From the NCBI RefSeq assembly GCF_010015445.1, contig NC_053118.1, positions 8,183,781-8,247,780 on the forward strand: a stretch of DNA of 64,000 nt, written 5' to 3'. Below, piece after piece: positions 33,130 to 45,560 of this stretch (its first letter is position 1; the number at the start of each line of letters is the position of its first letter). Both the position numbers and the translations under genes were made by a program. Below the pieces are notes generated by a model. It was not told where the DNA came from, did not search any database, and saw only the letters and a program-made list of their open reading frames with translations. Origin of the DNA: Perca fluviatilis (taxonomy: Eukaryota > Chordata > Actinopteri > Perciformes > Percidae).

Positions 33130-33330
33130 TGTTCCAGGCGGTGCGGCTGTGATGAGCTCCCCTCTGCGTTGATAATAAGCTCATTAATCATGCAGCCATA
33201 AGGCCCGCATGCTCGCCCGTCTATCCCAGCTATGATTATCAACATTGATTGGCACGGGAGAAAAGCAGCCGCTGCCTCAGGACCTATGGAGGCAGAGGTT
33301 GTTGGCGTGCGAAAGCCGACGAGCGGAGGC
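33130..33330. other. unique, possibly constrained non-coding block
   Basis: Repeat-free sequence with several homeodomain-like cores (TGATAATAAG, CATTAATCATG, TGATTATCAA, ATTGATTGG) within 200 bp. It has no open frame. It may be a conserved enhancer, but conservation cannot be judged from one genome. Confidence 0.2.
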
Positions 33331-34232
33331 TATCGATTTAAGCATGAAGGAGACTAAATGGAATCCCACTGTTGAGATGAGATGAGGCAGAGGGACGCGA
33401 GGAGACAGGAGGGCTTATGTCTTGACTTTGGTCTTATTCAGGATATTATAACAGGAATCAACTGAATATAATAATTCCACATGACAATAAAGGATTAACA
33501 AGCGTACAAGATGGTGGGAATTTGAATGGAAAGTCAAAGTATGTATATATTCCTTCAAAATATGTATATATTCTTTCAAAATATAATGACTCATCTGACC
33601 TGAATAGGCTAGATACATATAACTGGGGTCTGGATCTTATTCTGTTCACCCTCGCTAAAAAAAAAAAGATGTTATAAATGAAGGATTTTGATTTAAACAG
33701 AAAATAAATTATAAAACTGATCTTGCATTTGTACTATCGCTTTACTGCATACATAAACAGTTTTTCTGTTTTTGAGCACATCATAAAACCACAGATGATA
33801 TTGTATATATAACAGGATATCCAATATGTTTGTGAATAGGCTGCAATCATTGAAAAAGTCATCACAACTGCCACAGTAACGTCTCCTTCCTTACAAAAAC
33901 CTGAGTAAATACAGTAGGTAAGTGTGAAAATATGCTTGTTCATAATTTGGGTAAACCAACCCTCCAAACCTAGTGAGAGCCACTGAGCTCTATTCAATCC
34001 ATGAACCATAATAAACCCTAATATGTAGCACTCTGAGGTACGTTAAGTTTAAATGCTGTACTTTGTGTTTAAACAACCCCTCACCTCCTCCACAGAAATG
34101 AGGATATGGAATTAGGGCAGGCTTAAAAAAAGAGATTGGAACAGAAAGACGAGCGCTGAGGCTCCAGGGTCTGGGCAGAAATACCTTGGTCTGCTCCTCA
34201 AATGGAAGCTACTGTGTCCTCACAGCTCTGTT

Positions 34233-34233
<1 letters not shown>

Positions 34234-34283
<50 letters not shown>

Positions 34284-34588
34284 ACACACACACATATACA
34301 CACACACACAAAGGTTTGTCATTGACATAATGCATTCCCTAGCCCCTTACCCTAACCTTAACCATCACAACTAAATGCCTAACCTTAACCCTTCCCCTCA
34401 CCCTAACCATAACCTAATTCTAACACCAAGTCTTAACCCTCAAATAGCCCTTTAAACTTGTGGGGTCCAGCATTTTGGCCCCACAAAGCTGTCGGGACCC
34501 CACAAGTATACTGGACTCCCGGTTTTTGGACCCCACGAATATAGTTAAACAAGCCCACACACTCACTCACACACACACACACACACAA
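34234..34588 (+). repeat. (CA)n-bounded dispersed repeat, copy 2
   Basis: Same core as at 32601, here 34310-34555, between (CA)n tracts. A small internal deletion in the telomere-like part distinguishes it. Confidence 0.85.
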
Positions 34589-34905
34589 AAGCAAGCCTTT
34601 GAGTATTGACTCACAAACTAGTCAGCACTCGATATGGGCATCGCACACATTCTGCTATTAACAACAGCTGAAAAGATTGATTCCTGTTCTTCTCTTCTGA
34701 AGTGATTTGATCCGTGTGAGACTCTCAACAGAAATCATTCAAGTCTTTAGAAAAGCGACAAACAAGAGCCTTCGCATCTTCTAAAGCCCTAAGCGGCTTT
34801 TCAAAGCCCTCTGATTTCAAGTTTCTGTTGGGATGAAGAGGCTTTTTTTTCAGACAGCTGTTTATACTTCTGTTCTCCATGAAATCTTGCACCTGGTTAA
34901 CTTCG

Positions 34906-34950
34906 CCTCCACCCTCCACCCTCCACCCTCCACCCTCCACCCTCCACCCT
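34906..34950 (+). repeat. 7-bp tandem repeat (CCTCCAC)n
   Basis: About six perfect units of CCTCCAC. Confidence 0.9.
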
Positions 34951-34989
34951 AACCCTCCAGCATCCACCTTCCCACAAGACACACAGTTT

Positions 34990-35220
34990 TAATTCAATTC
35001 CAATTTTATTTATAGTGTCAAATCACAACAGGAGTTATCGCAGGACACTTTACAGTTAGAGTAGGTCTAGACCACAAGGACCCCCCCCCAATCCCACAAG
35101 AGCAAGCATTTGGTGTGACAGTGGTGAGGAAAAACTTCCTTCCTTCCTTTACAGGTAGAAACCTCAGACAGACCCAGGCTCTTGGTGGGCGGTGATCTGC
35201 CGCTGCTGGCTGGGACACAG
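34990..35220 (-). mobile_element. dispersed repeat, LINE/SINE-like
   Basis: It begins CAATTCCAATTTTATTTATAG and contains GTAGGTCTAGACC and CAGACCCAGGCTCTTGGTGG, motifs I recognise from a very common teleost retroelement. No open frame. Boundaries approximate. Confidence 0.5.
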
Positions 35221-35292
35221 AGACACTGACACAGATATACAGTACAGCTCAACCAAAAACAGCAGAGAAAGGCAGAGTTAAGGAGAGGACAC

Positions 35293-35323
<31 letters not shown>

Positions 35324-35404
35324 AACCCTCTGATAAAACCCACTAGCAAACTGTCACTCAATTAATGTCTCGTTTTATCTGGGATATAACATACCTCCTG
35401 TACC

Positions 35405-35406
35405 CC

Positions 35407-35439
<33 letters not shown>

Positions 35440-35475
35440 ACACACACTCACACACACACACACACACACACACAC
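35405..35475 (+). repeat. (CA)n microsatellite
   Basis: CA run with two CT interruptions. Confidence 0.9.
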
Positions 35476-36349
35476 GTTCTCCTTCTCCTCTAAGTAGCTC
35501 AGCAGAGTGTGTGGGATTACGTGCTGTGGGGGTAATAACTTCCACATTGAAAAATGCAAGATTGAGCTTCTGCATGTTCACAAAGACTTCAGCTCTTATA
35601 AATAGAGCTGCCTCACACTTTGTATACATCGCCAGACTTAAACCGTGGCTGTCTTTTTTAGTTTTATTTTCAGTTTTATTATTTTAAAATTGCCAGCATG
35701 CTGTTTCTATTTCACATGTTTCTGCTGCAGAGTTTATTGCATGCCAGACCTGTCTCGAACAGTGTTTTCAGGGTGTAAATGGTGGATTGGAAACTGCTGA
35801 CATTCGGGTGGCAGATACTGCTCTCTTGCCCGCCGGCGCCCTAAATCCCCTGTTAGGAGGAGCGCGGTGTGAAATCCATTTACAACAGATTCCTGCAGAA
35901 AAGCTTGTCATCGCATTGAAAACATCCCCCTGAAATATGGAAGAAGCCTTTTACTGTAAATGTGAAGAAAAAAAAAGTATGATATTCTTCTCTTGCCATA
36001 TTTCTCTCAGATTTCTGAATACAAAACTGGAAACAAAAAATTGATCGCTGAAAACATTCGTTGTGCATTCAGTCCAACGACCCATGTCTCTACAAGAATC
36101 CCGGCGTCACAAAACCTCAGGAGGAGGGGCCTGGAGTCGATACTCTCTGTCTTTTGTCTGAGGAGAAAAGTCTCATGCTGTACAGCTGCTCTTGAATGCA
36201 GCATTATCATCAGTAATGTCAAAAGAGTTCATACACTCTCTTTTTGTTCAGAAAGATAATTGACAAATTTTCTTTTGAACCGAAAGCACTGTTTGATGGT
36301 TGTAGTATTCTCCAGCATCAGTTTAAGCCAATCAGAAGTGGTCCTCATG

Positions 36350-36352
<3 letters not shown>

Positions 36353-36428
<76 letters not shown>
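36353..36428 (+). repeat. (GT)n microsatellite, 38 units
   Basis: Perfect GT run; the Val/Cys-rich open frames around it are repeat-driven. Confidence 0.95.
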
Positions 36429-36429
<1 letters not shown>

Positions 36430-36892
36430 CTGCAATGCTATTTCAGGTCTGTCTGCCTTTGTGTCAAACAAAGGGCTGTCTGTATGTCTGTCTGTCTGTC
36501 TATCTGCCTGTCTGCCTGTCTGGGGGGGGGGGGGTCATCAGGCATGAGAATATACTCCACAGCTCTCCTCCTTCATTTTCCATCCTTTGTGCTCATACAT
36601 CTTTCATTCTGCTGTTCTTTTCCTTCATTTTAATGCGTCATCTCCATGACCCCTTACCTTTCACCCTCCTCTTTTCCAATGCCTCTGTCCCCCTCCCCCG
36701 CTCTCCCTCTCTGTCCCTCAGATGTCATCCAACACACAGCCGGGAGCTAATATTAGCCAGCAACTGATTACAATGGAAGGTTTACCACCCATTCTCTGGT
36801 GGGAGACAATCGTTGATATGCTGCTGCTGCTGCTGCTGTGTAGGATGCATCCTTACAGTGTGCACTGCATTTGATTCTACGTGTGGGTGTTT

Positions 36893-36897
36893 GTGTG

Positions 36898-36945
<48 letters not shown>

Positions 36946-36946
36946 C
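36893..36946 (+). repeat. (GT)n/(GA)n compound microsatellite
   Basis: GT run passing into a short GA run. Confidence 0.85.
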
Positions 36947-37037
36947 TGAGCGTGGGAAGACAATGAAAAATGGAGGGTGTATCCTCAGGGAACCCTGTCT
37001 TAAACTGTTTTGACAAATTGGGACTGAGGGTATGTTA

Positions 37038-37045
<8 letters not shown>

Positions 37046-37090
<45 letters not shown>

Positions 37091-37119
37091 ACACACAAAA
37101 AAAACACACACACACACAC
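37046..37119 (+). repeat. (CA)n microsatellite
   Basis: CA run interrupted by A-rich blocks. Confidence 0.85.
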
Positions 37120-37488
37120 CCATCACACTGACAAATGACACATGGTAGGTGTGGATGATGGAGTTACTCTGAGCTAATAAGCTCTTTAATGTGTTCTAAC
37201 CTGCTTAGCCACTAAGTACCAAAGTGCTCAAAGTAGAGAAAGGTTAGCAACACTGAGTGTAAGCCAAGCAATGGGAACAAAGAAATATGAGCGTACAGTT
37301 AATATCCATCACTTTGATAGTTAGAATTCAAATATCCAATCATAAAGAGACAGAAGAATAATAATATTCATTTACAGTATCATAAATCTAAATGTGATAA
37401 TGCAATGCAGCCAATTACTGAAGAAATCCAGCAACACAAAGACGAAGAACAAGAAAAGAGCTTACCTTTCAGTTCAACAGCCACGGAG

Positions 37489-37491
<3 letters not shown>

Positions 37492-37527
<36 letters not shown>

Positions 37528-37570
37528 GCACCGCACGCACACACACACACGCACACACACGCACACACAA
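37492..37570 (+). repeat. (CA)n/(GCAC) compound microsatellite
   Basis: CA repeats with GCAC variants. A similar tract follows at 37703-37777. Confidence 0.85.
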
Positions 37571-37936
37571 AGTCATCACACATGTGATACCATGCGCTCA
37601 CACACAATGTGCGAGGAGGGAGAAACGAAAACCCATCATTGTTCTCATAATCCCTCCCACAAGGATGTGTAGCTCTGTCTGGATGGAAATATGTAGGAGT
37701 ACTCACACACACACACACACACGCACGCACACACACACGCACACGCACGCACGCACGCACATACACACAAACACACAGACTGTGATCATGTGATCATGTG
37801 ATGAGCATGTGGTGTCTCTACTGCATGTGTGCATGTCATGTGATGTCTGATGTTAATTTTCATCCGTGCATGTGTGCATTATTACACACAAGGCCTGTGT
37901 GTGAATTCATACATACAGTATATGTGTGTCTATGTG

Positions 37937-37938
<2 letters not shown>

Positions 37939-37989
<51 letters not shown>
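37939..37989 (+). repeat. (GT)n microsatellite
   Basis: About 25 GT units. Confidence 0.9.
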
Positions 37990-37990
<1 letters not shown>

Positions 37991-38224
37991 ACCTTTACAA
38001 CCCATTGCTCTGCACGGCCATCGGGTTGTAGTAGGGGGGGGGGATTTACAGGATTGTATGAGAGGTGGTGCTGTTCTGAACCAGGCCGCTCTGGGCTATT
38101 TTCTGCTGACTGGTGTTTGAGTCCAGCCCAGTCGCCCACTCATCACTTTACTCTCTGAATATGCAGACGTAAATCTCACTAAAACAGTGGACTGCTACCT
38201 TTTAGTGTGTGATGGTGAGATGCA

Positions 38225-38227
<3 letters not shown>

Positions 38228-38299
<72 letters not shown>
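38228..38299 (+). repeat. (GT)n microsatellite, 36 units
   Basis: Perfect GT run. Confidence 0.95.
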
Positions 38300-39478
38300 A
38301 AGAGGGAAAGGAGCAGCGCCGCGGCGAAAACAGAGAAGGTTTTAAGCTCGGGATTCTATTGGAGCGACATCAACAATCTGTCCAACTAATTAGGCAATTA
38401 GGCTGTCGTCCTCGACACCACATACACATATTCAGCAAGTCAGCTATCGTTGAAAACATGCTTCTGCTTCTTATTTGTTAATGTGCACGCGTGTTTGATA
38501 TCCTTAGGATATTTCCCTTTGTGCTGTAAATTTGATGCTCTGCAAATCATATCTTACACTGTTTTAATGAACTACTTCCACTGAAAACGCTTCGACAGCT
38601 TCCTTAATAGTTTTGTTAAACACGTTTTCAAATATGTAATTAATTCAAATAGAAGGGTGCAAATGAAGTCACATTGGAGATTATTAACACAGCAATGAAA
38701 CTGAAATTGAAACAATTTTACAACATGTTTCAGTGCTCGCTGCAGAGTACAGATGTGTTGAAACACTCATTAAAAATCTAATTAAATTGGACTGTCTTTG
38801 TTATCGACTCTGTGATGTAGAACAAAGGATTTAAATGTCCTCTGAGTGACACACACACATACACACACACACACACACACACCAATGACACATGTTCAAA
38901 TGCGTGCCTTATGTTGCTGGTGTAGGGGAATTATTTGTTATTTCATTACACTTTTACAGTTATTTGACTTATATGTGTTTCATGCAGCAGGGTGGTATTA
39001 AAGTCTGCATTAAGCAGCATTACCCATGTGTCTGCCCGCCTCAACTGACTTATATTTAATGCACAAACATGGCTAGTTTGTGCATAAGTAGAGTTACATT
39101 GCCATTGACTACGTTTACATGCAGCCAATAACCCGTTCAAAACTGGAATATTAGCAATAACCCGGTCGCGCACGGTCATTTAGATTACTCCTTCCTGCGT
39201 ATAACATATAAATATGATTGTTTTATAAAAATAAACTGTTTTATTCACTCACGTGTTGTCTGTGTTCAACAGAAATCTGACATCTTTTGTACTTTTTCTA
39301 CTAATGAATAAAATAATTTGGGAAATAAAATGTCATATTTCATAAAACACCTTGAAACACAAAGTATAAAACTAAAAGGTAACAATATGTGACAGAAAAG
39401 TTTGAAAAAAGGAATCAATGATGTATTAAAGTATTTCAGCACAGCCAAGATAAGGAACTGTTTCTATACAACATACCA

Positions 39479-39485
<7 letters not shown>
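38300..39485. other. intergenic, no gene seen
   Basis: Apart from a (CA)n tract at 38850-38882 nothing is recognised. AT-rich unique sequence. Confidence 0.4.
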
Positions 39486-39548
<63 letters not shown>

Positions 39549-39818
39549 TTGTGGCACTATCTTTGTGGGGACCCGTCATTGATATAATGCATTCCTTAGC
39601 CCCCTAATCTTAATCATCACAACTAAATGCCTAACCTTAACCCTTACCCTCACCCTAACCATAACCTAATTCTATCCCTAATCCTAAAACCGAGTCTTAA
39701 CCTTCAAACAGCCCTTTAAAGTTGTGGGGTCCAGCATTTTGGCCCCACAAAGCTGTCGGGTCCCCACAAGTATACTGGACTCCCGGTCTTTGGACCCCAC
39801 GAATATAGTTAAACAAGA

Positions 39819-39849
<31 letters not shown>

Positions 39850-39850
39850 G
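39486..39850 (+). repeat. (CA)n-bounded dispersed repeat, copy 3
   Basis: Core 39546-39819 with GGTTTGTGGCACTATCTTTG at its start and GGACCCCACGAATATAG at its end, between (CA)n tracts. Confidence 0.88.
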
Positions 39851-40358
39851 TAGAGGCGTGCATGTGTATTTTTGTCAGTTTGTGTAACATACTGTATAGA
39901 CAATCAATAATATCAGCTGATAAGATCCCTGTGTATTTTACGTTGCCCCGCCCAGTGGCCCTCACTCATGCACACCGTACAGTATGTAGCCTGCAATGCT
40001 CTCCTTCATCCTGCTGACACACAGCCACAGGGCCACTGTCAGTGCTCATACAAAACCTAAAAAAGGGAGCCACTGCTGCAGAATCCTCACATGATTCACT
40101 GCACAGAGAGAGCAGCACAGCCAGGCTGAGGTGGCAGCCAGGTGCCGACCCGGGGAGGGATGACCAAGCATTCAGCACTACTGTACTGCTCATCAAATCA
40201 AAACAAACTCATTGAATTGGGGACGTAGATTTTTTTGAGGACCGCTGCTTTGATATCAACCCTTTTTTCTTTTTTTTAAATACAAATACAGCATTTCGCA
40301 AACTCTGATCAGATCACACAGCTGATGAACATGTGAATAAGCAGCGGTCGAATAAGAT

Positions 40359-40418
40359 AATAATAATAATAATAATAATAAATTGAATTTATATAGCGCT
40401 TTTCATGGACTCAAAGTC
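40359..40418 (-). mobile_element. short RTE/Rex3-like LINE 3' tail, second copy
   Basis: Nearly identical to 28322-28382: (ATT)n plus TGAATTTATATAGCGCTTTT on the + strand. Confidence 0.6.
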
Positions 40419-40463
40419 GCTTAAGATGAACGAATGAGAGATGTTCTAATGTTTTATGGTGCG

Positions 40464-40465
<2 letters not shown>

Positions 40466-40548
<83 letters not shown>

Positions 40549-40840
40549 TTGTGGCACTATCTTTGTGGGGACCCGTCATTGACATTATGCATACCCTAGC
40601 CCCTTACCCTAACCTTAACCATCACAACTAAATGCCTAACCTTAACCCTTACCCTCACCCTAACCATAACCTAATTCTAACCCTAACCCTACAACCAAGT
40701 CTTAACCCTCAAACAGCCCTTTAAACTTGTGGGGTCCAGCATTTTGGCCCCACAAAGCTGTCGGGACCCCACAAGTATACTGGACTCCCGGCTTTTGGAC
40801 CCCACGAATATAGATAAACAAGCACACACACACACACACA
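40466..40840 (+). repeat. (CA)n-bounded dispersed repeat, copy 4
   Basis: Core 40545-40821, very similar to copy 3, which lies about 1 kb upstream in the same orientation. The two could be a local duplication. Confidence 0.88.
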
Positions 40841-41844
40841 CTTCCTCCTGGCTCTGCCATTTAATGCAAATGAGATTTTGAGCACAAAACCATTTAAAAA
40901 CATGTTTGATATTTCACTTTTCCGGACGCACCCTAAACAATCCGAAGCGATCAGATGTCTAAATCTTTTCCTCAGACGTTGAACAGGAGCCGTGTCTTTC
41001 TGTAAAGGGTTAAACACGTACTTGTGTCTCAGTGTAAACGAGCCAAACTTAATGAAACAAAAAAAAAACGGCACAGCCTTGAGACCCGGAGCAGAATTCC
41101 GTTTAGTTAATGGATTAATACATGAAATATACAAAACGAAAGAGCGTTAATAACACGTGTCGGCAGCAGCCAGCGGAAGTTTTTTTTTTTCAGACAAAGT
41201 ATAAACACTGACCCCGCCTTGTTTGCACATTTCCCGCAGAATGATTTTGTCTCGTGGTTTTTTTTTTTTTGTGTGTGTGTGTGCAGCAGACGCTCAACGA
41301 ACAGGATGAAGAAAAGGATCACGACGGTCTCTTCAGACCAGGTGAGCCCCAAAAATATCCATGACAACCACTCACCATGGAGACCCCTCTCACCATGACG
41401 ACCTCTGTCCCCTCGCGGCTGTCCTCCTGAGACCCTTCTCTCTTCCATGTCTCCCCTCATGCTTCCTCCCACCAACCGGATCTACGGTCTGCTGCAGCCT
41501 GGACACAACCACCAGCAGAAGAGTCCCTAACCGAGGATTAAGGGCCCGATGCGCCCTTATTTTCCAAACTGCGCTGTTTGTGTGCACAAATGAGAGGACC
41601 ATTGTGTGCTGCAGGAATGTGCGTGCACTTCAGTGTGTATTCCAGCAGAAGTACAACCCAAACACACACACACACACACACAACCACACACAGCTTCTTA
41701 AAGCATCTCTTTGTCTCTGGGGGTTGCGTAATGATTCCCTGACAGCCTGTCAGACATCATATGAAATTGATTCCACACAGCCAAAGCTCAACCCCTCACT
41801 TCCTGCGCCATTATCCGTTTCCCTGGACGACCTGGGCTCTGTTA

Positions 41845-41881
41845 TCTCATCTCATCTCATCTCATCTCATCTCATCTCATC
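41845..41881 (+). repeat. (CATCT)n microsatellite
   Basis: Seven CATCT units. Confidence 0.9.
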
Positions 41882-42689
41882 GGATGGCCCACCTCGGTCC
41901 TATGCAGGGCCAAACGGAGACGAAGAGAAGTACGGACAAACGCAGGACGTCAAAGTGCAGGAAACAATGTCGGGACCACTTCTTGGCGCGGAAGTCCAGC
42001 TATGAATGCGACACCTTTCAGCTCCTCCTTCTTTTTTTTAAAGCAGCGCGGAGCCTTTGACCTGCAGGTGTGGCCCGATCGGAAACAGCTGCACTCGCCA
42101 GTGTAGAACCTTTTAATCTGACCGGAGCCATTATCATCCCGAGAAACATACTTTCCCTCTACACTTAACGCCAAACATCGTACATTCAAGTGTCCACTGC
42201 GTGAGTTAGAGTTTAGCCTCTGGGTCTCGCAGAAAATAGTGCTCATACGTTACGATGCTGTTGGTGTGTCAACCAGTGAATGAGTGTGTACGTACAGTGT
42301 ATCCGACGCACATGCATGTGTAGCAGAGCAGTGTGTGACTTACCCCCCGGCGGTCCCTGAGGGCTGATGCTCTGACAGCGCCTTCATCTACAGTAGGTTC
42401 ACTATCCCTCAAAACTATCCCTCTCTCTCTCTCTCTCTTTCTCCTGCTACTGTCCTCTACTGTTTCCCACTTCCTTCTTTCTTTCTTTCTTTCTTCTTTT
42501 CTAACTCTCATACTTCCCTTCCCACTGCATCTCCTACTCTTTTTCTTCCATTTCTCCCTCTTTCTTTTCTCTCCATCCCCTGTCTCTCCTCCAGCAGCTC
42601 GGTATGGCTGTCTCTCGGCTGGCACAGAGAGCAGGCAGACACATGGGAGGGCTGTTTTGTAATCCAGCAGGTCATACCACCCTGGCACG

Positions 42690-42722
42690 GGGGAGGGGAG
42701 GAGGGAGGGAGGGAGGGAGGGA
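42690..42722 (+). repeat. (GAGG)n purine repeat
   Basis: GGGAGG/GAGG run in a wider polypurine-polypyrimidine region (42420-42990). The region accounts for a long Arg/Glu- and Ser/Pro-rich open frame that has no family resemblance. Confidence 0.8.
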
Positions 42723-43186
42723 AGACTGAGCAGGCCTATATTGCTACCTTCCAACGTATACCTTTGCTGCATCCCTCCGTCTGCCAGCTGATGGTCTCTC
42801 CCTCTTTTTTTTCCCACCGCCGACGGGAGGTCTCGCCTCGCTACATCCTCTCTTGTGCGTTGAGGTTTCAGGGATGAGCAGGGAAGGGGAGGAAGGAAGG
42901 AAACAAGGAAGTGAGGAAGGAAGAGAGAAAGAAATGTGGGGGAAGAAGAGTGGTAATAAAAGGAGAGAGCAGAGGAAAGGGATGGGAATGAAAAGAAAGA
43001 TGAGTAGAGGATGCGTACTGGGGCGCTCAAGGGTTGTAGACTGAATCAATGAAGCCTCTTAGCTCAGGAAATGTTTTTAAGTGTAGGAAATAAATGTATG
43101 ATACGAAATGAACAAAGAGCCCGCTCATGGATTTGAGATGCTGTACACTTTCGGTTACAAGCAGCCGCACAGCTGGCGGCGCTGAC

Positions 43187-43189
<3 letters not shown>

Positions 43190-43249
<60 letters not shown>
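43190..43249 (+). repeat. (GA)n microsatellite
   Basis: About 28 GA units. Confidence 0.92.
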
Positions 43250-43253
<4 letters not shown>

Positions 43254-43397
43254 CGAGCAGAGAGGAAGCCAGTGAGAGACAGGGAAAGACGGAGGCTAGG
43301 TCTGAGGGTGAATGAGCGTCTCTCCATCCTCACTCCCCCCATCCCCCCAGTCAGCTGAGGGAGATGGTGTTCTGCAACAGGCAGCCCAACCCCGTCG

Positions 43398-43399
<2 letters not shown>

Positions 43400-43440
<41 letters not shown>
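43400..43440 (+). repeat. (CA)n microsatellite
   Basis: About 20 CA units. Confidence 0.92.
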
Positions 43441-43441
<1 letters not shown>

Positions 43442-43641
43442 CGTTATGTATCTACAGCGCCTGGACTGCCTAATAGATGCTTTCTGTAATGCTCAGTTGG
43501 CAAGGCAACTATTTATGCTTACGCAACCACACTCAAATGTTCAACCAAGACCTTCGTTTGATTTGCAAACTACACATCTGTTGTCCTAAAGGAATTGATT
43601 TCGTTTTATAGTCTTTAAATTATTCATTCTTCTTTCCATAA

Positions 43642-43818
43642 ATTACATTACATGTCATTTAGCTGATGCTTTTATCCAAAGCGACTTACAATTGCTATAC
43701 ATGTCAGAGGCACGCCTCTGGAGCAAACAGGGGTTAAGTGTCTCGCTCAGGGTGGGAATTGAACCCAGGTCTCCCACAACCGAGGCATGGGTCACATCCA
43801 CTGTGCCATCACCACCCT
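43642..43818 (-). mobile_element. tRNA-derived SINE with L2-type tail
   Basis: On the minus strand: an A box (TGGCACAGTGGATG, + 43796-43809), a B box (GGTTCAATTCC, + 43755-43765) and a 3' tail AAGTCGCTTTGGATAAAAGC followed by ATGACATGTAATGTAAT. The tail is the same as that of the L2-like LINE at 1340-2176, as expected if the SINE uses L2 reverse transcriptase. Confidence 0.85.
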
Positions 43819-44053
43819 TGGATCTCAGAAAATCTCAGAATATTCTGACGAATTAAATTTGTTTATGTTAAACCAATGAGAATATGGTACCTCAAAACAA
43901 CGTGTCAGCTGTTGTGGGCGCTCCACCGCCACCGGATGCTAGAAGCAGGAGTTGGACGTCAGCCAGGGAGGACAGGGTCACAGTCCACGTAACTGCTCAC
44001 GTTACTGTAATACATGGAAGCTCCTTCTGATCAGCCGTCTGTGTACTGTCTGT

Positions 44054-44059
44054 GTGTGT

Positions 44060-44112
<53 letters not shown>

Positions 44113-44118
44113 TGTGTG
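44054..44118 (+). repeat. (GT)n microsatellite
   Basis: GT run with TCT interruptions. Confidence 0.9.
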
Positions 44119-44154
44119 TTTGTTTCAACCCATTATTCACATGTATTTGTATTG

Positions 44155-44280
44155 TTTTTTTATTTATTTTTTATTTATTTGATTAGGACAACGCACATTA
44201 ATCAACATTTCTGTGAATGCGCCAGTGTTAGCCAGTCGGCTAAGTTTCAATTGTAGTCCTAGTTACCTATCACTTTATTA
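44155..44280 (-). mobile_element. dispersed repeat, LINE-like 3' end (as at 12615)
   Basis: Shares the T-rich start and GGACAACGCACATTAATCAA with 12615-12960. It diverges after about 40 bp. Confidence 0.45.
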
Positions 44281-44371
44281 CCTTCAATAATTGTACAAAT
44301 AAGAATCATATTGTATAACATAGTGGGGAAATAAATGCATCAGATGTATATCTGTTTTCTTTGAATGACCA

Positions 44372-44832
44372 AAGGCCATTTTATAGTCGTGCGTAAAAAT
44401 CGACGGCGTAGCCCCGCAGACCCCCGCAGACCCCTCTGCGTCTACGCCGTAGCCTGACGCGCACCTCTCCAAAAATGTAACTACACGCCGCAGCGACGCA
44501 TTGCCCCCAGCTCGTCTCCTGGTCCTCCTTCTCCATAAACAACGTGAAATCAAGGAGAGGGTTAACTTCTCCTGCTGCAGATTTACCACCGTGGTCAGAA
44601 AACACAGGGGGAGACACTTTGTTTCTCTCGCTATGACTCTAGGGTGGCTACTCGCTCCGAAGCTAATCGCCGTCACTCTTTCACTTCTCCCTCGCTCTAT
44701 CACCCACTCCCCACACACACACACATGCCGGCTCGACGCACACGCCAGCGCCCAGGTATAAACATCAGGCCACTTAAGTAGGCTATGGCGAGAGCTCTGC
44801 ATGGAGCCTCCGCACAACTGTAAAACGACCTT
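44372..44832 (+). mobile_element. MITE with AAGGYCRTTTTA ends
   Basis: The left end AAGGCCATTTTATAGTCGTG and the complement of the right end AAGGTCGTTTTACAGTTGTG are imperfect inverted copies, 461 bp overall. The GC-rich interior (ACGGCGTAG, CTACGCCGT) forms further palindromes. Open frames inside have no protein-family resemblance. Confidence 0.6.
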
Positions 44833-45345
44833 AAGCCCACATTATATTTGAGGTATGTAACAAAACATTCTTGGTGGCATTAAGCAGTAAAATCATCCAT
44901 TACGGTTTGAAAAAAACAGAAAGAAAAACATGGCGGTGCTGGGAACACAGGAGCAAACAGCCTTTGATGTAAAGACGCTCTCTTTGTGGAGGATGAAAGA
45001 GCGTCCGCGGCTGTGCATCCATTCACGTCCTACAAAGAAGAAGAAGGCCTAATGAAGATCGGAGCAGATGAGTGAAGGTTTCCTTTTCAACTCCTCTAAC
45101 ACACATCCCTCCTCACAGCGATGTGCCACATATGGATTGATGCAAATTCACAGCTAGTGTTGAAGTAGCTTAGCTCTGCCTTTGGGATGAGATTTGATTA
45201 CATTTATACGTGACAATGGACTGTATGTTTCACAGCGTTCGGCCCTCACATACATAGAAAAACGTATCTTGTCTGACGATAAAAGGTCAACACATATCAA
45301 GGACATAATATCTGTACTCAGAGTAACCAAAGTCTCTATTAGTTA

Positions 45346-45560
45346 AATCAGAATCAGAATCAGAAAGGGCTTTATTGCCAAGTATGTTTTTTTACACATA
45401 CAAGGAATCTGTCATTGTCATCTGTGTTGTTGGTGCATGTCACATATTCTCTAAATATAAGAAGGATTAAAAGAATATAAACAATATAAGTATAAACATA
45501 TATACACACAGTATGTATTAATAAATGTAAAATAAATAATAAAATAAGTTCAACAGTAGT
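45346..45560 (-). mobile_element. dispersed retroelement 3' fragment
   Basis: It begins with the CAGAATCAGAA direct repeats and GGGCTTTATTGCCAAGTATG, a start I recognise from a frequent fish LINE tail. No open frame. Confidence 0.5.

Noticed and set aside
42269..43030. 253-residue minus-strand open frame
   Set aside because: It lies in polypurine/polypyrimidine DNA, which lacks stops by composition; product is Arg/Lys/Ser low complexity without domains.
44284..44817. 177-residue minus-strand open frame
   Set aside because: It coincides with a GC-rich MITE (44372-44832) and has no recognisable domain.
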